A DNA stretch of 12,011 bases from Gracilibacteraceae bacterium (lineage in GTDB: Bacteria > Bacillota > Desulfitobacteriia > Desulfitobacteriales > Syntrophobotulaceae), in assembly GCA_031255985.1 (NCBI GenBank), contig JAIRRL010000077.1:1-12011 (forward strand), given 5' to 3'. Shown here one piece after another: positions 1 to 6,217 of this stretch (positions within the stretch are counted from its first letter, which is position 1; every line of letters begins with the position of its first letter). The position numbers and the translations under genes were made by a program. The notes under the pieces are model-generated. The model saw only the letters and a list, made by a program, of their open reading frames with translations, ran no database searches and was not told the DNA's origin.

Positions 1-1
1 C

Positions 2-586
2 GCCGTGATCGAAGCCGGCGCCGTTCTGGGGCGGCCGCCCGTCGCGGCGGCCGCCAGTACGGCGCCGCGGCGGGCGGAGTGGCCGCCGCTCAGTCTGGGA
101 CGGGATTGCGTCGTCGGCGCCGGCGCCGTGGTCTATGCGGGGACGACTCTGGCGGACAATGTTTTCCTCGGCGACGGGGCTTTGGTGCGCGAAGATTGTT
201 CCGTGGGATCATTTACCGTAATTGGCAGCGGCTGTCTGGTGGAAAACGACGTGACTATCGGCCGGAAGGTGAAAATCCAGTCCGGCGCTTATATCACCGC
301 CCATATGATGATCGAGGACGAGGTTTTTATCGCCCCGATGGTAGTCAGCACAAACGACAATTCCATGGGGCGCGGGGAAAAACGCTTCGCGCTCGTCAAA
401 GGCGCGACCATTCGCCGCCGGGCGCGGGTAGGCGGCGGCGCCGTACTCCTGCCGGGAATTGAAGTCCGGGAAGAGAGTTTTATCGCGGCCGGGGCCGTGG
501 TGACCAAGGACACGGAAGCGGCTAAAATAACCCTCGGCGTTCCGGCGCGGGCCTGGCGGGCGGTGGAACCGGACGAACAGCCATGA
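2..586 (+). CDS. Hexapeptide-repeat (left-handed beta-helix) N/O-acyltransferase, 5'-partial
   Basis: The frame is open from the window edge, so the true start probably lies upstream; the GTG at base 5 is only the first in-window start codon. The visible 194 residues are built from isoleucine/valine/glycine hexapeptides such as VGAGAV, LGDGAL, IGSGCL, IGRKVKI and a final IAAGAVV, the left-handed beta-helix of the LpxA/WbbJ/DapH acyltransferase superfamily. The segment ending TNDNSMGR, near residue 120, is typical of a subgroup found beside sugar aminotransferases. A Pro/Ala-rich stretch near residues 11-27 interrupts the first coils. The C-terminus has the usual GVPAR motif. It overlaps the next gene by ATGA, so the two are translationally coupled. 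The likely role is cytoplasmic acylation of the amino group made by that aminotransferase on a nucleotide-sugar. The exact sugar and acyl donor cannot be read from the sequence. Confidence 0.85.
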   Translation, partial: AVIEAGAVLGRPPVAAAASTAPRRAEWPPLSLGRDCVVGAGAVVYAGTTLADNVFLGDGALVREDCSVGSFTVIGSGCLVENDVTIGRKVKIQSGAYITAHMMIEDEVFIAPMVVSTNDNSMGRGEKRFALVKGATIRRRARVGGGAVLLPGIEVREESFIAAGAVVTKDTEAAKITLGVPARAWRAVEPDEQP

Positions 587-1701
587 TCAATATTCCGCTT
601 TTGGATTTAAAAGCTCAATATGAGAGCATAAAAACAGAGATAGACGAAGCCGTGCTGGGGGTAATCCGTTCCGGCCGCTTCATTTTTGGCCCGGAAGGCG
701 AAGCGCTGGAGCGGGAAATCGCCGCTTTTTGCGGCGCGGCTAACGCCGTCGGCCTGGCCAGCGGCACGGACGCCCTCCTGCTGACGCTCCGCGCTCTGGG
801 CGTTGGGGCGGGAGACGAGGTAATAACGACGCCGTTCACCTTTTTCGCCACGGCGGAAACAATCGCCGCCCTGGGGGCGACGCCTGTGTTCGCCGATATT
901 GACCCGGCGACGCTCAATATGGATTTGGCCGAGCTGGAGCGCCGCTGTACGCCGCGGACAAAAGCGATTGTCGCCGTGCATATTTTCGGCCAGATGCCGG
1001 ATATGGAGCAATTGGGGGCCATAGCGGCCGCCCGCGGAATTCCGGTGCTGGAGGACGCGGCCCAAGCTATCGGCGCGACCTGGGCCGGCAAACGGGCCGG
1101 GGCCTGGGGACGGGCCGGCGCTTTCAGTTTTTTCCCGACCAAAAACCTCGGCGCCTACGGGGACGGGGGCATGGTCGTGACCGACGACGCGGATTTGGCC
1201 GCCGAACTGCGCGTTTTGCGCTTTCACGGCGGCCGGGTGAAGTATTATCACGACAAGATCGGCTATAACAGCCGCCTGGATGAAATTCAGGCGGCCGTGC
1301 TGCGGGTGAAATTGCGCCGGTTGCCGGAATGGAACGAAGCCCGGCGGCGGGCGGCGGCTTTTTACTCGGAGGCGTTCGCCGATTTGGCCGCCGCCGGAAA
1401 GCTGACCTTGCCGGGAGTGAATCCCGGCGGCGAGCCGGTTTATCATTTGTACACGCTGCGAACGCCGGAACGGGACCGTCTCGCGGCCGGGCTGCGCGCG
1501 CGCGGCGTGGCGAGCGCCGTTTACTATCCCCTGCCTTTGCACAGACAAAAGGCGTTCGCGCATTTAGGCTACCGGGACGGGGATCTGCCGCGGGCGGAAC
1601 AGGCTTGCCGCGAAACTCTGGCCATCCCCTGCTATCCGGAACTGACGCCGGCGCTGCTCGATTATATCGCCGCCGCCGCGCGCGCCTCCCTGGAGAATTA
1701 A
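583..1701 (+). CDS. DegT/DnrJ/EryC1/StrS-family PLP-dependent sugar aminotransferase
   Basis: This 372-residue protein has the normal length and all landmarks of nucleotide-sugar aminotransferases. GTDAL (61-65) binds the PLP phosphate, EDAAQ (157-161) supplies the Asp that contacts the pyridine nitrogen, and the Schiff-base lysine is K187 in FFPTKNLGAYGDGG. The run GYNSRLDEIQAAVL is the family's later substrate-site signature. It would transfer an amino group, usually from glutamate, to a keto-sugar nucleotide in the cytoplasm. The ATG overlaps the stop of the upstream acyltransferase (ATGA), and no strong ribosome site precedes it, so coupling is likely. The pairing resembles WlbC/WbpE with WlbB/WbpD or FdtB with its acetyltransferase, which make 3-acetamido sugars for cell-surface glycans. 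I cannot tell C3 from C4 specificity, so no gene symbol is given. A dehydrogenase to make the keto-sugar would be expected upstream, outside the window. Confidence 0.93.
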   Translation: MINIPLLDLKAQYESIKTEIDEAVLGVIRSGRFIFGPEGEALEREIAAFCGAANAVGLASGTDALLLTLRALGVGAGDEVITTPFTFFATAETIAALGATPVFADIDPATLNMDLAELERRCTPRTKAIVAVHIFGQMPDMEQLGAIAAARGIPVLEDAAQAIGATWAGKRAGAWGRAGAFSFFPTKNLGAYGDGGMVVTDDADLAAELRVLRFHGGRVKYYHDKIGYNSRLDEIQAAVLRVKLRRLPEWNEARRRAAAFYSEAFADLAAAGKLTLPGVNPGGEPVYHLYTLRTPERDRLAAGLRARGVASAVYYPLPLHRQKAFAHLGYRDGDLPRAEQACRETLAIPCYPELTPALLDYIAAAARASLEN

Positions 1702-1707
1702 AGAACT

Positions 1708-3081
1708 ATGTTCTGGTGTTCCTATTATAAAAACGAAACGCGGATTTTCCTGCTGCTGACGGTGATTCTGTCCGCCATGCTCCTGCCGGCTTTTTCCTTG
1801 CATCCGGCTTTGCCCAGCCTGCGCCTGGACGAGTTTGTCCTTTTCAGCGGTTTTGGGCTTTACGCGGCCCGCTTCGTCCTGGACGCCCTGCGCCGCCGGG
1901 AGCGGCCGGAACCGCCGCCCGGCCGGGAGTGGCTGCGCGCGACGGCCGGCCGTCTTTTTGCCGCGCTGGTCGCGTCTTACGCCGTATCCAATCTTTACGC
2001 GGTCATCTTCCTGGACGCGGCCTACACGCGGCGGGACGCGATGGAACTCGTCATGTACTTCAAATATTTTCTCATCATCACCCTTGTCTGCTCGATTGAG
2101 TTGACGGCGGCCGACCGCCTTTTCCTGCGCCTGACGGCCTCCTTCGCCCTGGCGCTTCTCCTTGTTTTCGGCTGGGGCCAGCATTGGAACTTGCTGGGGC
2201 TTGACGCCTGGCTCGCGCCCTTTTTCAATCAGGCGCACTGGGAACATCTGATCCTCGGCAACCCGGCCCGGATCCTCGGCGCTTTTGACAATCCGAACGT
2301 ATTCGGCCTTTTTACCGTACTCGCGCTGGCCCTGCTTGTCACGCACTACTATTTTGCCGACGATAAAGGGAAATTCCCCCTGCTGCTCCTGGCGGCCATC
2401 GGCCTGGTGATCAAACTCGAATACCTGACGATTTCCCGCACGGCCCTCATGGGGATAGCGATTCTTTTTGCTCTCACGAGCGCCTGGGCCTGGACGCATT
2501 TTCAAAGAAACCGGCGCGTAACCCTAAAAATACTGGCGCTTTTCCTGCTCACTTTGATCCTGTTCTTCACCTCGTCCGCGGACTTTTTAAGCCGGGTGGC
2601 GGAAGGGCTGGATTTTTCCAACAGCACATCGCTGCAAGGCCATTTGGCCCGCTGGAACACGGCGATTGGCAGCATATGGGATTCGCCGGTCTTTGGCTGG
2701 GGCACCCAAAAAACGGCGATGACGACTTTGGTGGATAACGAATACGCCCTTTACACCCGGCGCTACGGTTTTATCGGCCTGGCGGCTTATCTGGCCGTGT
2801 TCCTCCTGCCTTTGACCGTCGCTTTGCGTCTTTTGCGCGGCCGGCCGCTCGGCCGGAAAAAAGCGGCGGCGGCGGCGTTTACGGTGGCGCCGGTGGAACG
2901 CGGCCGTCCTTTCACGGGCGCGCAAATTTTCCTTGCCGCCTATGTGAGCGTGCTGCCGTCGGTCTTGCTTTACAATTTTATGGCTGGAATTTTTTACCAT
3001 TTGCAGCTGATGACCTCTTTCTGTTTGCTCATGGGCGGCGTTTACGCCCTGGGGGCGCGGGCGGCGGCGCGGAAAACCTGA
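1708..3081 (+). CDS. O-antigen ligase/polymerase-like integral membrane protein (Wzy/WaaL type)
   Basis: A 457-residue polytopic membrane protein with roughly ten to twelve hydrophobic segments. It shows the motif set of the O-antigen ligase/polymerase superfamily: GAFDNPNVFG (191-200) at a membrane helix start, SRTALMG (243-249), and a periplasmic-type loop with LARWNTAIGSIWDSPVFGWG (313-332) followed by DNEY (343-346). Arg315 and the loop around residues 305-345 correspond to the functional region in WaaL and Wzy proteins. It would act at the outer face of the cytoplasmic membrane, polymerising or transferring an undecaprenyl-linked glycan. Ligase and polymerase cannot be separated from sequence alone. 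The start lies 6 bases after the aminotransferase stop, with GGAG 12 bases upstream, so it belongs to the same transcription unit. A basic, Ala-rich stretch (376-400) separates the last helices. A terminator follows, making this the last gene of the cluster. Confidence 0.85.
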   Translation: MFWCSYYKNETRIFLLLTVILSAMLLPAFSLHPALPSLRLDEFVLFSGFGLYAARFVLDALRRRERPEPPPGREWLRATAGRLFAALVASYAVSNLYAVIFLDAAYTRRDAMELVMYFKYFLIITLVCSIELTAADRLFLRLTASFALALLLVFGWGQHWNLLGLDAWLAPFFNQAHWEHLILGNPARILGAFDNPNVFGLFTVLALALLVTHYYFADDKGKFPLLLLAAIGLVIKLEYLTISRTALMGIAILFALTSAWAWTHFQRNRRVTLKILALFLLTLILFFTSSADFLSRVAEGLDFSNSTSLQGHLARWNTAIGSIWDSPVFGWGTQKTAMTTLVDNEYALYTRRYGFIGLAAYLAVFLLPLTVALRLLRGRPLGRKKAAAAAFTVAPVERGRPFTGAQIFLAAYVSVLPSVLLYNFMAGIFYHLQLMTSFCLLMGGVYALGARAAARKT

Positions 3082-3138
3082 GTTTCACCGCCTTATTGGC
3101 TTGAATATTTCCTTTGTTCAAAAAAATTTATTTTTTCT

Positions 3139-3166
3139 AAAACCCTAAGCAGGGTTTTTATTTTTT
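3139..3166 (+). terminator. Rho-independent terminator of the polysaccharide cluster
   Basis: A perfect 8-bp inverted repeat, AAAACCCT (3139-3146) and AGGGTTTT (3151-3158), encloses the tetraloop AAGC and is followed by TATTTTTT. It lies about 60 bases after the ligase-like gene stop. An A7/T6 run at 3120-3136 just upstream may add to the structure. Because the stem is flanked by A-runs on the left and T-runs on the right, it could also work weakly on the other strand. Confidence 0.85.
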
Positions 3167-3181
3167 GTGAAGAAATAACAG

Positions 3182-3210
3182 TTAATTAAGTTTTAAACGC
3201 AATATATACA
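3182..3210 (+). promoter_or_regulatory. Weak candidate promoter for the ECF sigma gene
   Basis: TTAATT (3182-3187) and TATACA (3205-3210) are separated by 17 bases, in an AT-rich stretch upstream of the sigma gene. Both boxes are poor matches to the vegetative consensus, and overlapping TATATA gives alternative registers. No convincing ECF-type GGAAC or TGAAAC box with a CGT -10 was found. I list it only as the best available candidate. Confidence 0.25.
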
Positions 3211-3220
3211 GAAAAAAGAG

Positions 3221-3256
3221 GGTGATTTTACGGGTTTAGGGGTGAAATTCGGGTTT
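3221..3256 (+). repeat. Tandem direct repeat, 20-bp period, upstream of the ECF sigma gene
   Basis: GGTGA-N5-CGGGTTT (3221-3237) is followed by GGTGA-N4-CGGGTTT (3241-3256). The two copies start exactly 20 bases apart, about two helical turns, as expected for a dimeric or tandem DNA-binding regulator. They lie between the cluster terminator and the sigma gene start, so they may form an operator or activator site for it. The protein that would bind is unknown. Confidence 0.45.
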
Positions 3257-3269
3257 TTTCTTAATTACA

Positions 3270-3298
3270 TTATCTCCACGTGTTTTTTAAGGAGATAA
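3270..3298 (+). promoter_or_regulatory. Leader hairpin TTATCTCC/GGAGATAA
   Basis: TTATCTCC (3270-3277) and GGAGATAA (3291-3298) form a perfect 8-bp inverted repeat with a 13-base loop. The right arm contains AAGGAG, a perfect Shine-Dalgarno-like core, but no start codon follows at a usable distance; the sigma gene TTG is 29 bases further. It may be an RNA hairpin masking a ribosome standby site, or a DNA operator. Both readings are inference. Confidence 0.5.
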
Positions 3299-3305
3299 AT
3301 CAACT

Positions 3306-3320
3306 AATCAGGGGCTGATT
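3306..3320 (+). promoter_or_regulatory. Hairpin holding the sigma gene's Shine-Dalgarno sequence
   Basis: AATCAG (3306-3311) pairs perfectly with CTGATT (3315-3320) around a GGG loop. The AGGGG ribosome site (3310-3314) therefore lies in the loop and upper stem, 9 bases before the TTG start. Such a structure could lower or condition translation of the sigma factor. The stem is short, so its stability is uncertain. Confidence 0.5.
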
Positions 3321-3323
3321 TTA

Positions 3324-3809
3324 TTGGTTTCAAAAGATTTAGCGGAAAAGCTCTACAGAGAAAATATCCGCTACGTGCAAAAGGTCGTGAACACAATCGA
3401 AAAAGACAAATGGCGGCGCGAAGATATCGTGCAGGAGGTTTTTTTCAAAGCCTTTCAATCGCTCGCCCAACTGCGGGATCTGTCGAAATTCCGGCCTTGG
3501 GTCAGCAGAATAGCCGTCAATCAATGCTATGAGTATTACCGGCGCAACCGGGAAGTGTCCGTGGATAACATCGCCGTCGCCGCCGTCGATCGCGGCTCCA
3601 ATCACGACGACCTGCTGGACAGGGATATGGTGACGCGGGCGCTCAATCAGCTTAAGCCCGAAGAGCGGGAGCTGATTATCCTGAAATATTATCTCGATTG
3701 GGACTCGGCGGACATCGCCGTCGTTCTGGACATCACCCTGAATAATCTCAACGTCCGTCTGCACCGGGTCAGAAGCAAACTCAGACGCCTTATGGAGATT
3801 CATTCGTAG
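3324..3809 (+). CDS. ECF-subfamily RNA polymerase sigma factor (sigma-70 family)
   Basis: This 161-residue protein has the two-domain layout of extracytoplasmic-function sigma factors. Sigma region 2 covers about residues 10-76, with DIVQEVFFKAFQ (34-45) and RPWVSRIAVNQCYEYYRR (57-74), the core-binding and -10-melting segments. A linker follows at 77-102. Region 4, about 103-155, has LKPEERELIILKYYLDWDSADIA and a helix-turn-helix ending NVRLHRVRSKLRR. The start is TTG, chosen because AGGGG lies 9 bases upstream and the region 2 homology begins soon after. The gene stands alone between two terminators. No anti-sigma or membrane regulator is adjacent, so control may occur at transcription or through the hairpins over its start. 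It is less GC-rich at its 5' end than its neighbours. Its regulon is unknown; the ECF subgroup cannot be assigned by eye. Confidence 0.9.
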   Translation: MVSKDLAEKLYRENIRYVQKVVNTIEKDKWRREDIVQEVFFKAFQSLAQLRDLSKFRPWVSRIAVNQCYEYYRRNREVSVDNIAVAAVDRGSNHDDLLDRDMVTRALNQLKPEERELIILKYYLDWDSADIAVVLDITLNNLNVRLHRVRSKLRRLMEIHS

Positions 3810-3837
3810 AGCGCCGCCCAATCAAGGCGCTTTGTTT
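3810..3837 (+). terminator. Probable intrinsic terminator after the ECF sigma gene
   Basis: AGCGCC (3810-3815) pairs with GGCGCT (3826-3831) across a 10-base loop and is followed by TTGTTT. It starts immediately after the TAG stop. The stem is GC-rich but only 6 bp and the T-run is interrupted, so termination may be partial. Confidence 0.55.
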
Positions 3838-3859
3838 GGCCGGAGCGTCCCAATTAAGA

Positions 3860-3890
3860 CATACCGGCTAAGGTGTTCCATACCGATTAA
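3860..3890 (+). repeat. Direct repeat CATACCG(G/A)(C/T)TAA, 19-bp period, upstream of the kinase promoter
   Basis: CATACCGGCTAA (3860-3871) recurs as CATACCGATTAA (3879-3890), 10 of 12 bases identical and offset by 19 bases. The repeats end about 42 bases before the TATAAT box at 3933, a position typical for activator binding. Two-component response regulators often bind such tandem repeats. The cognate regulator is not identified. Confidence 0.5.
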
Positions 3891-3907
3891 ATAATTATTT
3901 TCAGGCT

Positions 3908-3938
3908 TTGGTTTTTTTCGGAAAAAATGTGGTATAAT
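3908..3938 (+). promoter_or_regulatory. Extended -10 promoter of the kinase/ABC operon
   Basis: A perfect TATAAT (3933-3938) is preceded by TG at 3930-3931, giving the extended TGnTATAAT element. The -35 region is weak: TTGGTT at 3908-3913 (19-base spacer) or GGTTTT at 3910-3915 (17-base spacer). A weak -35 with an extended -10 is common for activated promoters, fitting the direct repeat just upstream. Transcription should start near 3945. Confidence 0.75.
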
Positions 3939-3945
3939 CAATACT

Positions 3946-4046
3946 ATCGTCAACCGGCGGCTTATTTGCCGCGCCGGACTGCCGGCGGTGATCCGGCGGA
4001 AAGCACGGGGTTGACTCCGGCGATCTTTTTGTTTTCTTATTTTTAT
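3946..4046 (+). ncRNA. GC-rich structured 5' leader of the kinase operon, possible attenuator or riboswitch
   Basis: The predicted transcript begins almost exactly at a long-range helix: GTCAACC (3949-3955) pairs perfectly with GGTTGAC (4009-4015), and ATC(G) at 3946-3949 could also meet CGAT at 4021-4024. Inside lie GCGGC-TTATTT-GCCGC (3957-3972) and either CGCCGG-ACTG-CCGGCG (3972-3987) or GCCGG-N7-CCGGC (3981-3997), which exclude one another. The closing strand is followed at once by the T-rich tract 4026-4046. A rival stem, GATCCGG (3990-3996) with CCGG-cg-ATC (4017-4025), also abuts the T-run. This looks like an attenuator with alternative folds. I could not match it to a riboswitch class I know; the c-di-GMP class I core is absent. 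The ribosome site lies after the T-tract. Confidence 0.45.
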
Positions 4047-4069
4047 ATGGTAAGGAAAGAGGTCGAAAA

Positions 4070-6217
4070 ATGAAGCTTGGCAATCGCGCGTTAAGCGCGG
4101 CCAACACGGCGGCGCTGCTTGTTTCCCTGTTTTTTGCCGTTTATCGCGCGATCGCTTCCGTTGTGGCAGGCGAACTCTGGCAGGCCGTCATGGCGATCAT
4201 GACCGGCCTGATCGGGGCGGCTGCCGTCTTTGTTTTGAGTCAGGCCAAACAGCCGAATACGGCGGCGCTCTTTGCCCCGCTGCTCCTGCTGGCGATTTAC
4301 GGGCTGACCGGCTTCACGCTGCGCGGTTTTTCCGACTTCACCGCCTCTTATATTATCATATGCTGCATCAGTCTTTTGTACGCCAACAAAAGAGCTTTGC
4401 TCGTTCTGCTGCTGGCCGGCGGCTTGTTTACGGCTTTTCTGGCTTTGGCGGCGCCGCTTCTGCCCGGCGGCGCGCCCGCCGATTCTCCCCGGCTGGCGAC
4501 GCTTATCCTGTTGCTTCCTCTTTCCGCTCTGTTGTACTTTGTCTGCGGCCGCAGCGAAAGCCGCCGCGAACGTGCGGAGCGGGAAGATCTCGTCTCCCGC
4601 AGCCAGGATCTGGGGTTTTTCCTGGCCGGACTCAGTCATGAGCTGCGCGCTCCGATGAACGCCATAATGGGCATGAGCGGCGCCGCCCAAGACACGGACG
4701 ATCCGCGGGGCAAGGACGACTGCCTGCGCGGGATTGACGACGCGGCGGCGCAAATGCTGGGGGTAATTAACGATATCCTTGATATGGCGAAAATCGAATC
4801 GGGCAAGCTGGAGCTGGCAAACGAGGAATTTGATTTTGCCGATATGCTGCGGCGGTGCGCGGATGAGTTTCAGCCGCTCGCGCGGGCCAAGCGCCAGAAT
4901 TTTATCCTGCGAATCGACGACGACATCCCGGATATACTTATCGGCGACGAATTGCGCCTGACCCAGGTCATCGTCACCTTGCTGGCCAATGTCGTCAAAT
5001 CCACGCCGGAGGGCGGCTCCTTCCGTCTGGAAGCGCGACTGGCGCGGGAAGATGATCTGTCCTGCTCGCTAAAAGTAAAAATAGGCGGCGTCTGCCCTTA
5101 CCCGCAAGAACAGGAAAATTCCGCCGATGTTTTCCGGCGGGAGGACGACCGGCGAACGCGCCGGTACGGCGGCGCGGGGGTGGGAATAGCCGTCGCCGAG
5201 CGGATAGTGGAAATGATGGGCGGCCGGATGCGGGCCGTCACCCAAACGGACGGCGGCGCGGCCTACGCGTTCATAACGCGGCTCCAGCGTTGCGCGCCCG
5301 GCGGCCTGAATCCGGGCGAGAGTTTCCGGGGGTACAATATTTTACTGGCGGAAGACGTGGCCATCAACCGGGAGATAGTGCTGGCGCTGCTTGAGCCGCT
5401 GGAAGTGAACGTAGACTGCGCGGAAAACGGAGCGGAAGCCGTGCGCCTCTTCGCCTCCGCTCCCGAACGCTATGATTTGATTTTGCTGGACATCCAGATG
5501 CCGGAAATGAGCGGCTATGAGGCCGCGCACCGGATTCGCGCCATGCAGAATTCGCCCCGGGCCGCCCTGACGCCGATCGTGGCGATGACGGACGTCCGCG
5601 GCGACGACACGGATAAATATTTGCAGGCCGGAATGGATGATTGGGTGGAAAAACCCATTGATTTCGAGGAACTGCTGAGCAAATTGCGCAAGTATTTGAC
5701 CCCCGGCCTTGAAATCGAGGTCGGCGACAGCAGCGGCGGCGACAGCGCCGGCGGCGCGAGCGGAGAATTCGACTGGTCGCACGGGCTGGCCTGGAGCGCC
5801 GATCTGGAAACCGGGCACCCGCAAATAGACGCTCAGCATAAGCAATTGTTCCGCCTGACCAGCGCTTTGGTCGACGCCTGCGCCAAGGGGCAGAGTACGG
5901 CCGTGCTGGGCGAGGCGCTGAATTTTCTCGCCGCTTATACGATTCAGCATTTTGCCGACGAGGAAAAATTGCAGAAGCAGTACGCTTTCCCCGGATACGC
6001 CTTGCACAAGAAAGCGCATGACAATTTTAAAGCGACGGTGACCACGCTTATCGCCGAGTCCCAGGCGGGCGAATCGGCGGAAGAATTGAGCGACAAGGTT
6101 TTTTCCGTGATTGTCCGCTGGTTGGTGCGCCATATTAAAGGAGAGGACGCGAAAATAGCGGATCATATCCGCGCCGTTTCCGCCGGCGCCCATTCGTCCT
6201 CTTCCCATACGGCCTGA
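4070..6217 (+). CDS. Membrane hybrid histidine kinase with receiver and C-terminal bacteriohemerythrin domains
   Basis: A 715-residue fusion. Residues 8-158 hold about six membrane helices with little extracellular loop. The dimerisation/phosphoacceptor domain has H190 in SHELRAPMNAIMG. The ATPase domain shows the N-box Asn307 (LLANVVKSTPEGG), an F-box near F355 and the G2 box GGAGVGIA (367-374). Its G1 box, normally DxGxG, reads KIGGVC (337-342), so the adenine-contacting Asp seems to be missing. The receiver (422-543) has E428/D429, phosphoacceptor D474 in LLDIQMPEMSG, T507 and K528. A Gly/Ser/Ala/Asp linker (552-566) leads to a bacteriohemerythrin domain with all seven di-iron ligands correctly spaced: H590, H627, E631, H646, H650, H688 and D693. 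Hemerythrins bind oxygen reversibly, so oxygen or redox sensing is the likely input. The start is ATG with AAGAGG 7 bases upstream. It is the first gene of the ABC operon. Confidence 0.92.
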   Translation: MKLGNRALSAANTAALLVSLFFAVYRAIASVVAGELWQAVMAIMTGLIGAAAVFVLSQAKQPNTAALFAPLLLLAIYGLTGFTLRGFSDFTASYIIICCISLLYANKRALLVLLLAGGLFTAFLALAAPLLPGGAPADSPRLATLILLLPLSALLYFVCGRSESRRERAEREDLVSRSQDLGFFLAGLSHELRAPMNAIMGMSGAAQDTDDPRGKDDCLRGIDDAAAQMLGVINDILDMAKIESGKLELANEEFDFADMLRRCADEFQPLARAKRQNFILRIDDDIPDILIGDELRLTQVIVTLLANVVKSTPEGGSFRLEARLAREDDLSCSLKVKIGGVCPYPQEQENSADVFRREDDRRTRRYGGAGVGIAVAERIVEMMGGRMRAVTQTDGGAAYAFITRLQRCAPGGLNPGESFRGYNILLAEDVAINREIVLALLEPLEVNVDCAENGAEAVRLFASAPERYDLILLDIQMPEMSGYEAAHRIRAMQNSPRAALTPIVAMTDVRGDDTDKYLQAGMDDWVEKPIDFEELLSKLRKYLTPGLEIEVGDSSGGDSAGGASGEFDWSHGLAWSADLETGHPQIDAQHKQLFRLTSALVDACAKGQSTAVLGEALNFLAAYTIQHFADEEKLQKQYAFPGYALHKKAHDNFKATVTTLIAESQAGESAEELSDKVFSVIVRWLVRHIKGEDAKIADHIRAVSAGAHSSSSHTA

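Noticed and set aside
607..2505. Long minus-strand open frames (607-1563 and 1564-2505)
   Set aside because: They lie opposite the aminotransferase and ligase-like genes, are rich in Arg, Gly and Gln and low in plausible core motifs, as expected for the complement of GC-rich coding sequence.
3946..4046. c-di-GMP class I or another named riboswitch in the kinase leader
   Set aside because: The conserved AGGGCAAACC-type and GACGCAAAGCC-type cores of class I c-di-GMP aptamers are absent, and no other consensus I know matched; it is reported only as an unassigned structured leader.
5342..6208. Minus-strand open frame of 288 codons opposite the kinase receiver and hemerythrin domains
   Set aside because: The plus-strand protein has complete catalytic and metal-binding motifs here; the reverse frame has no recognisable domain and no ribosome site.
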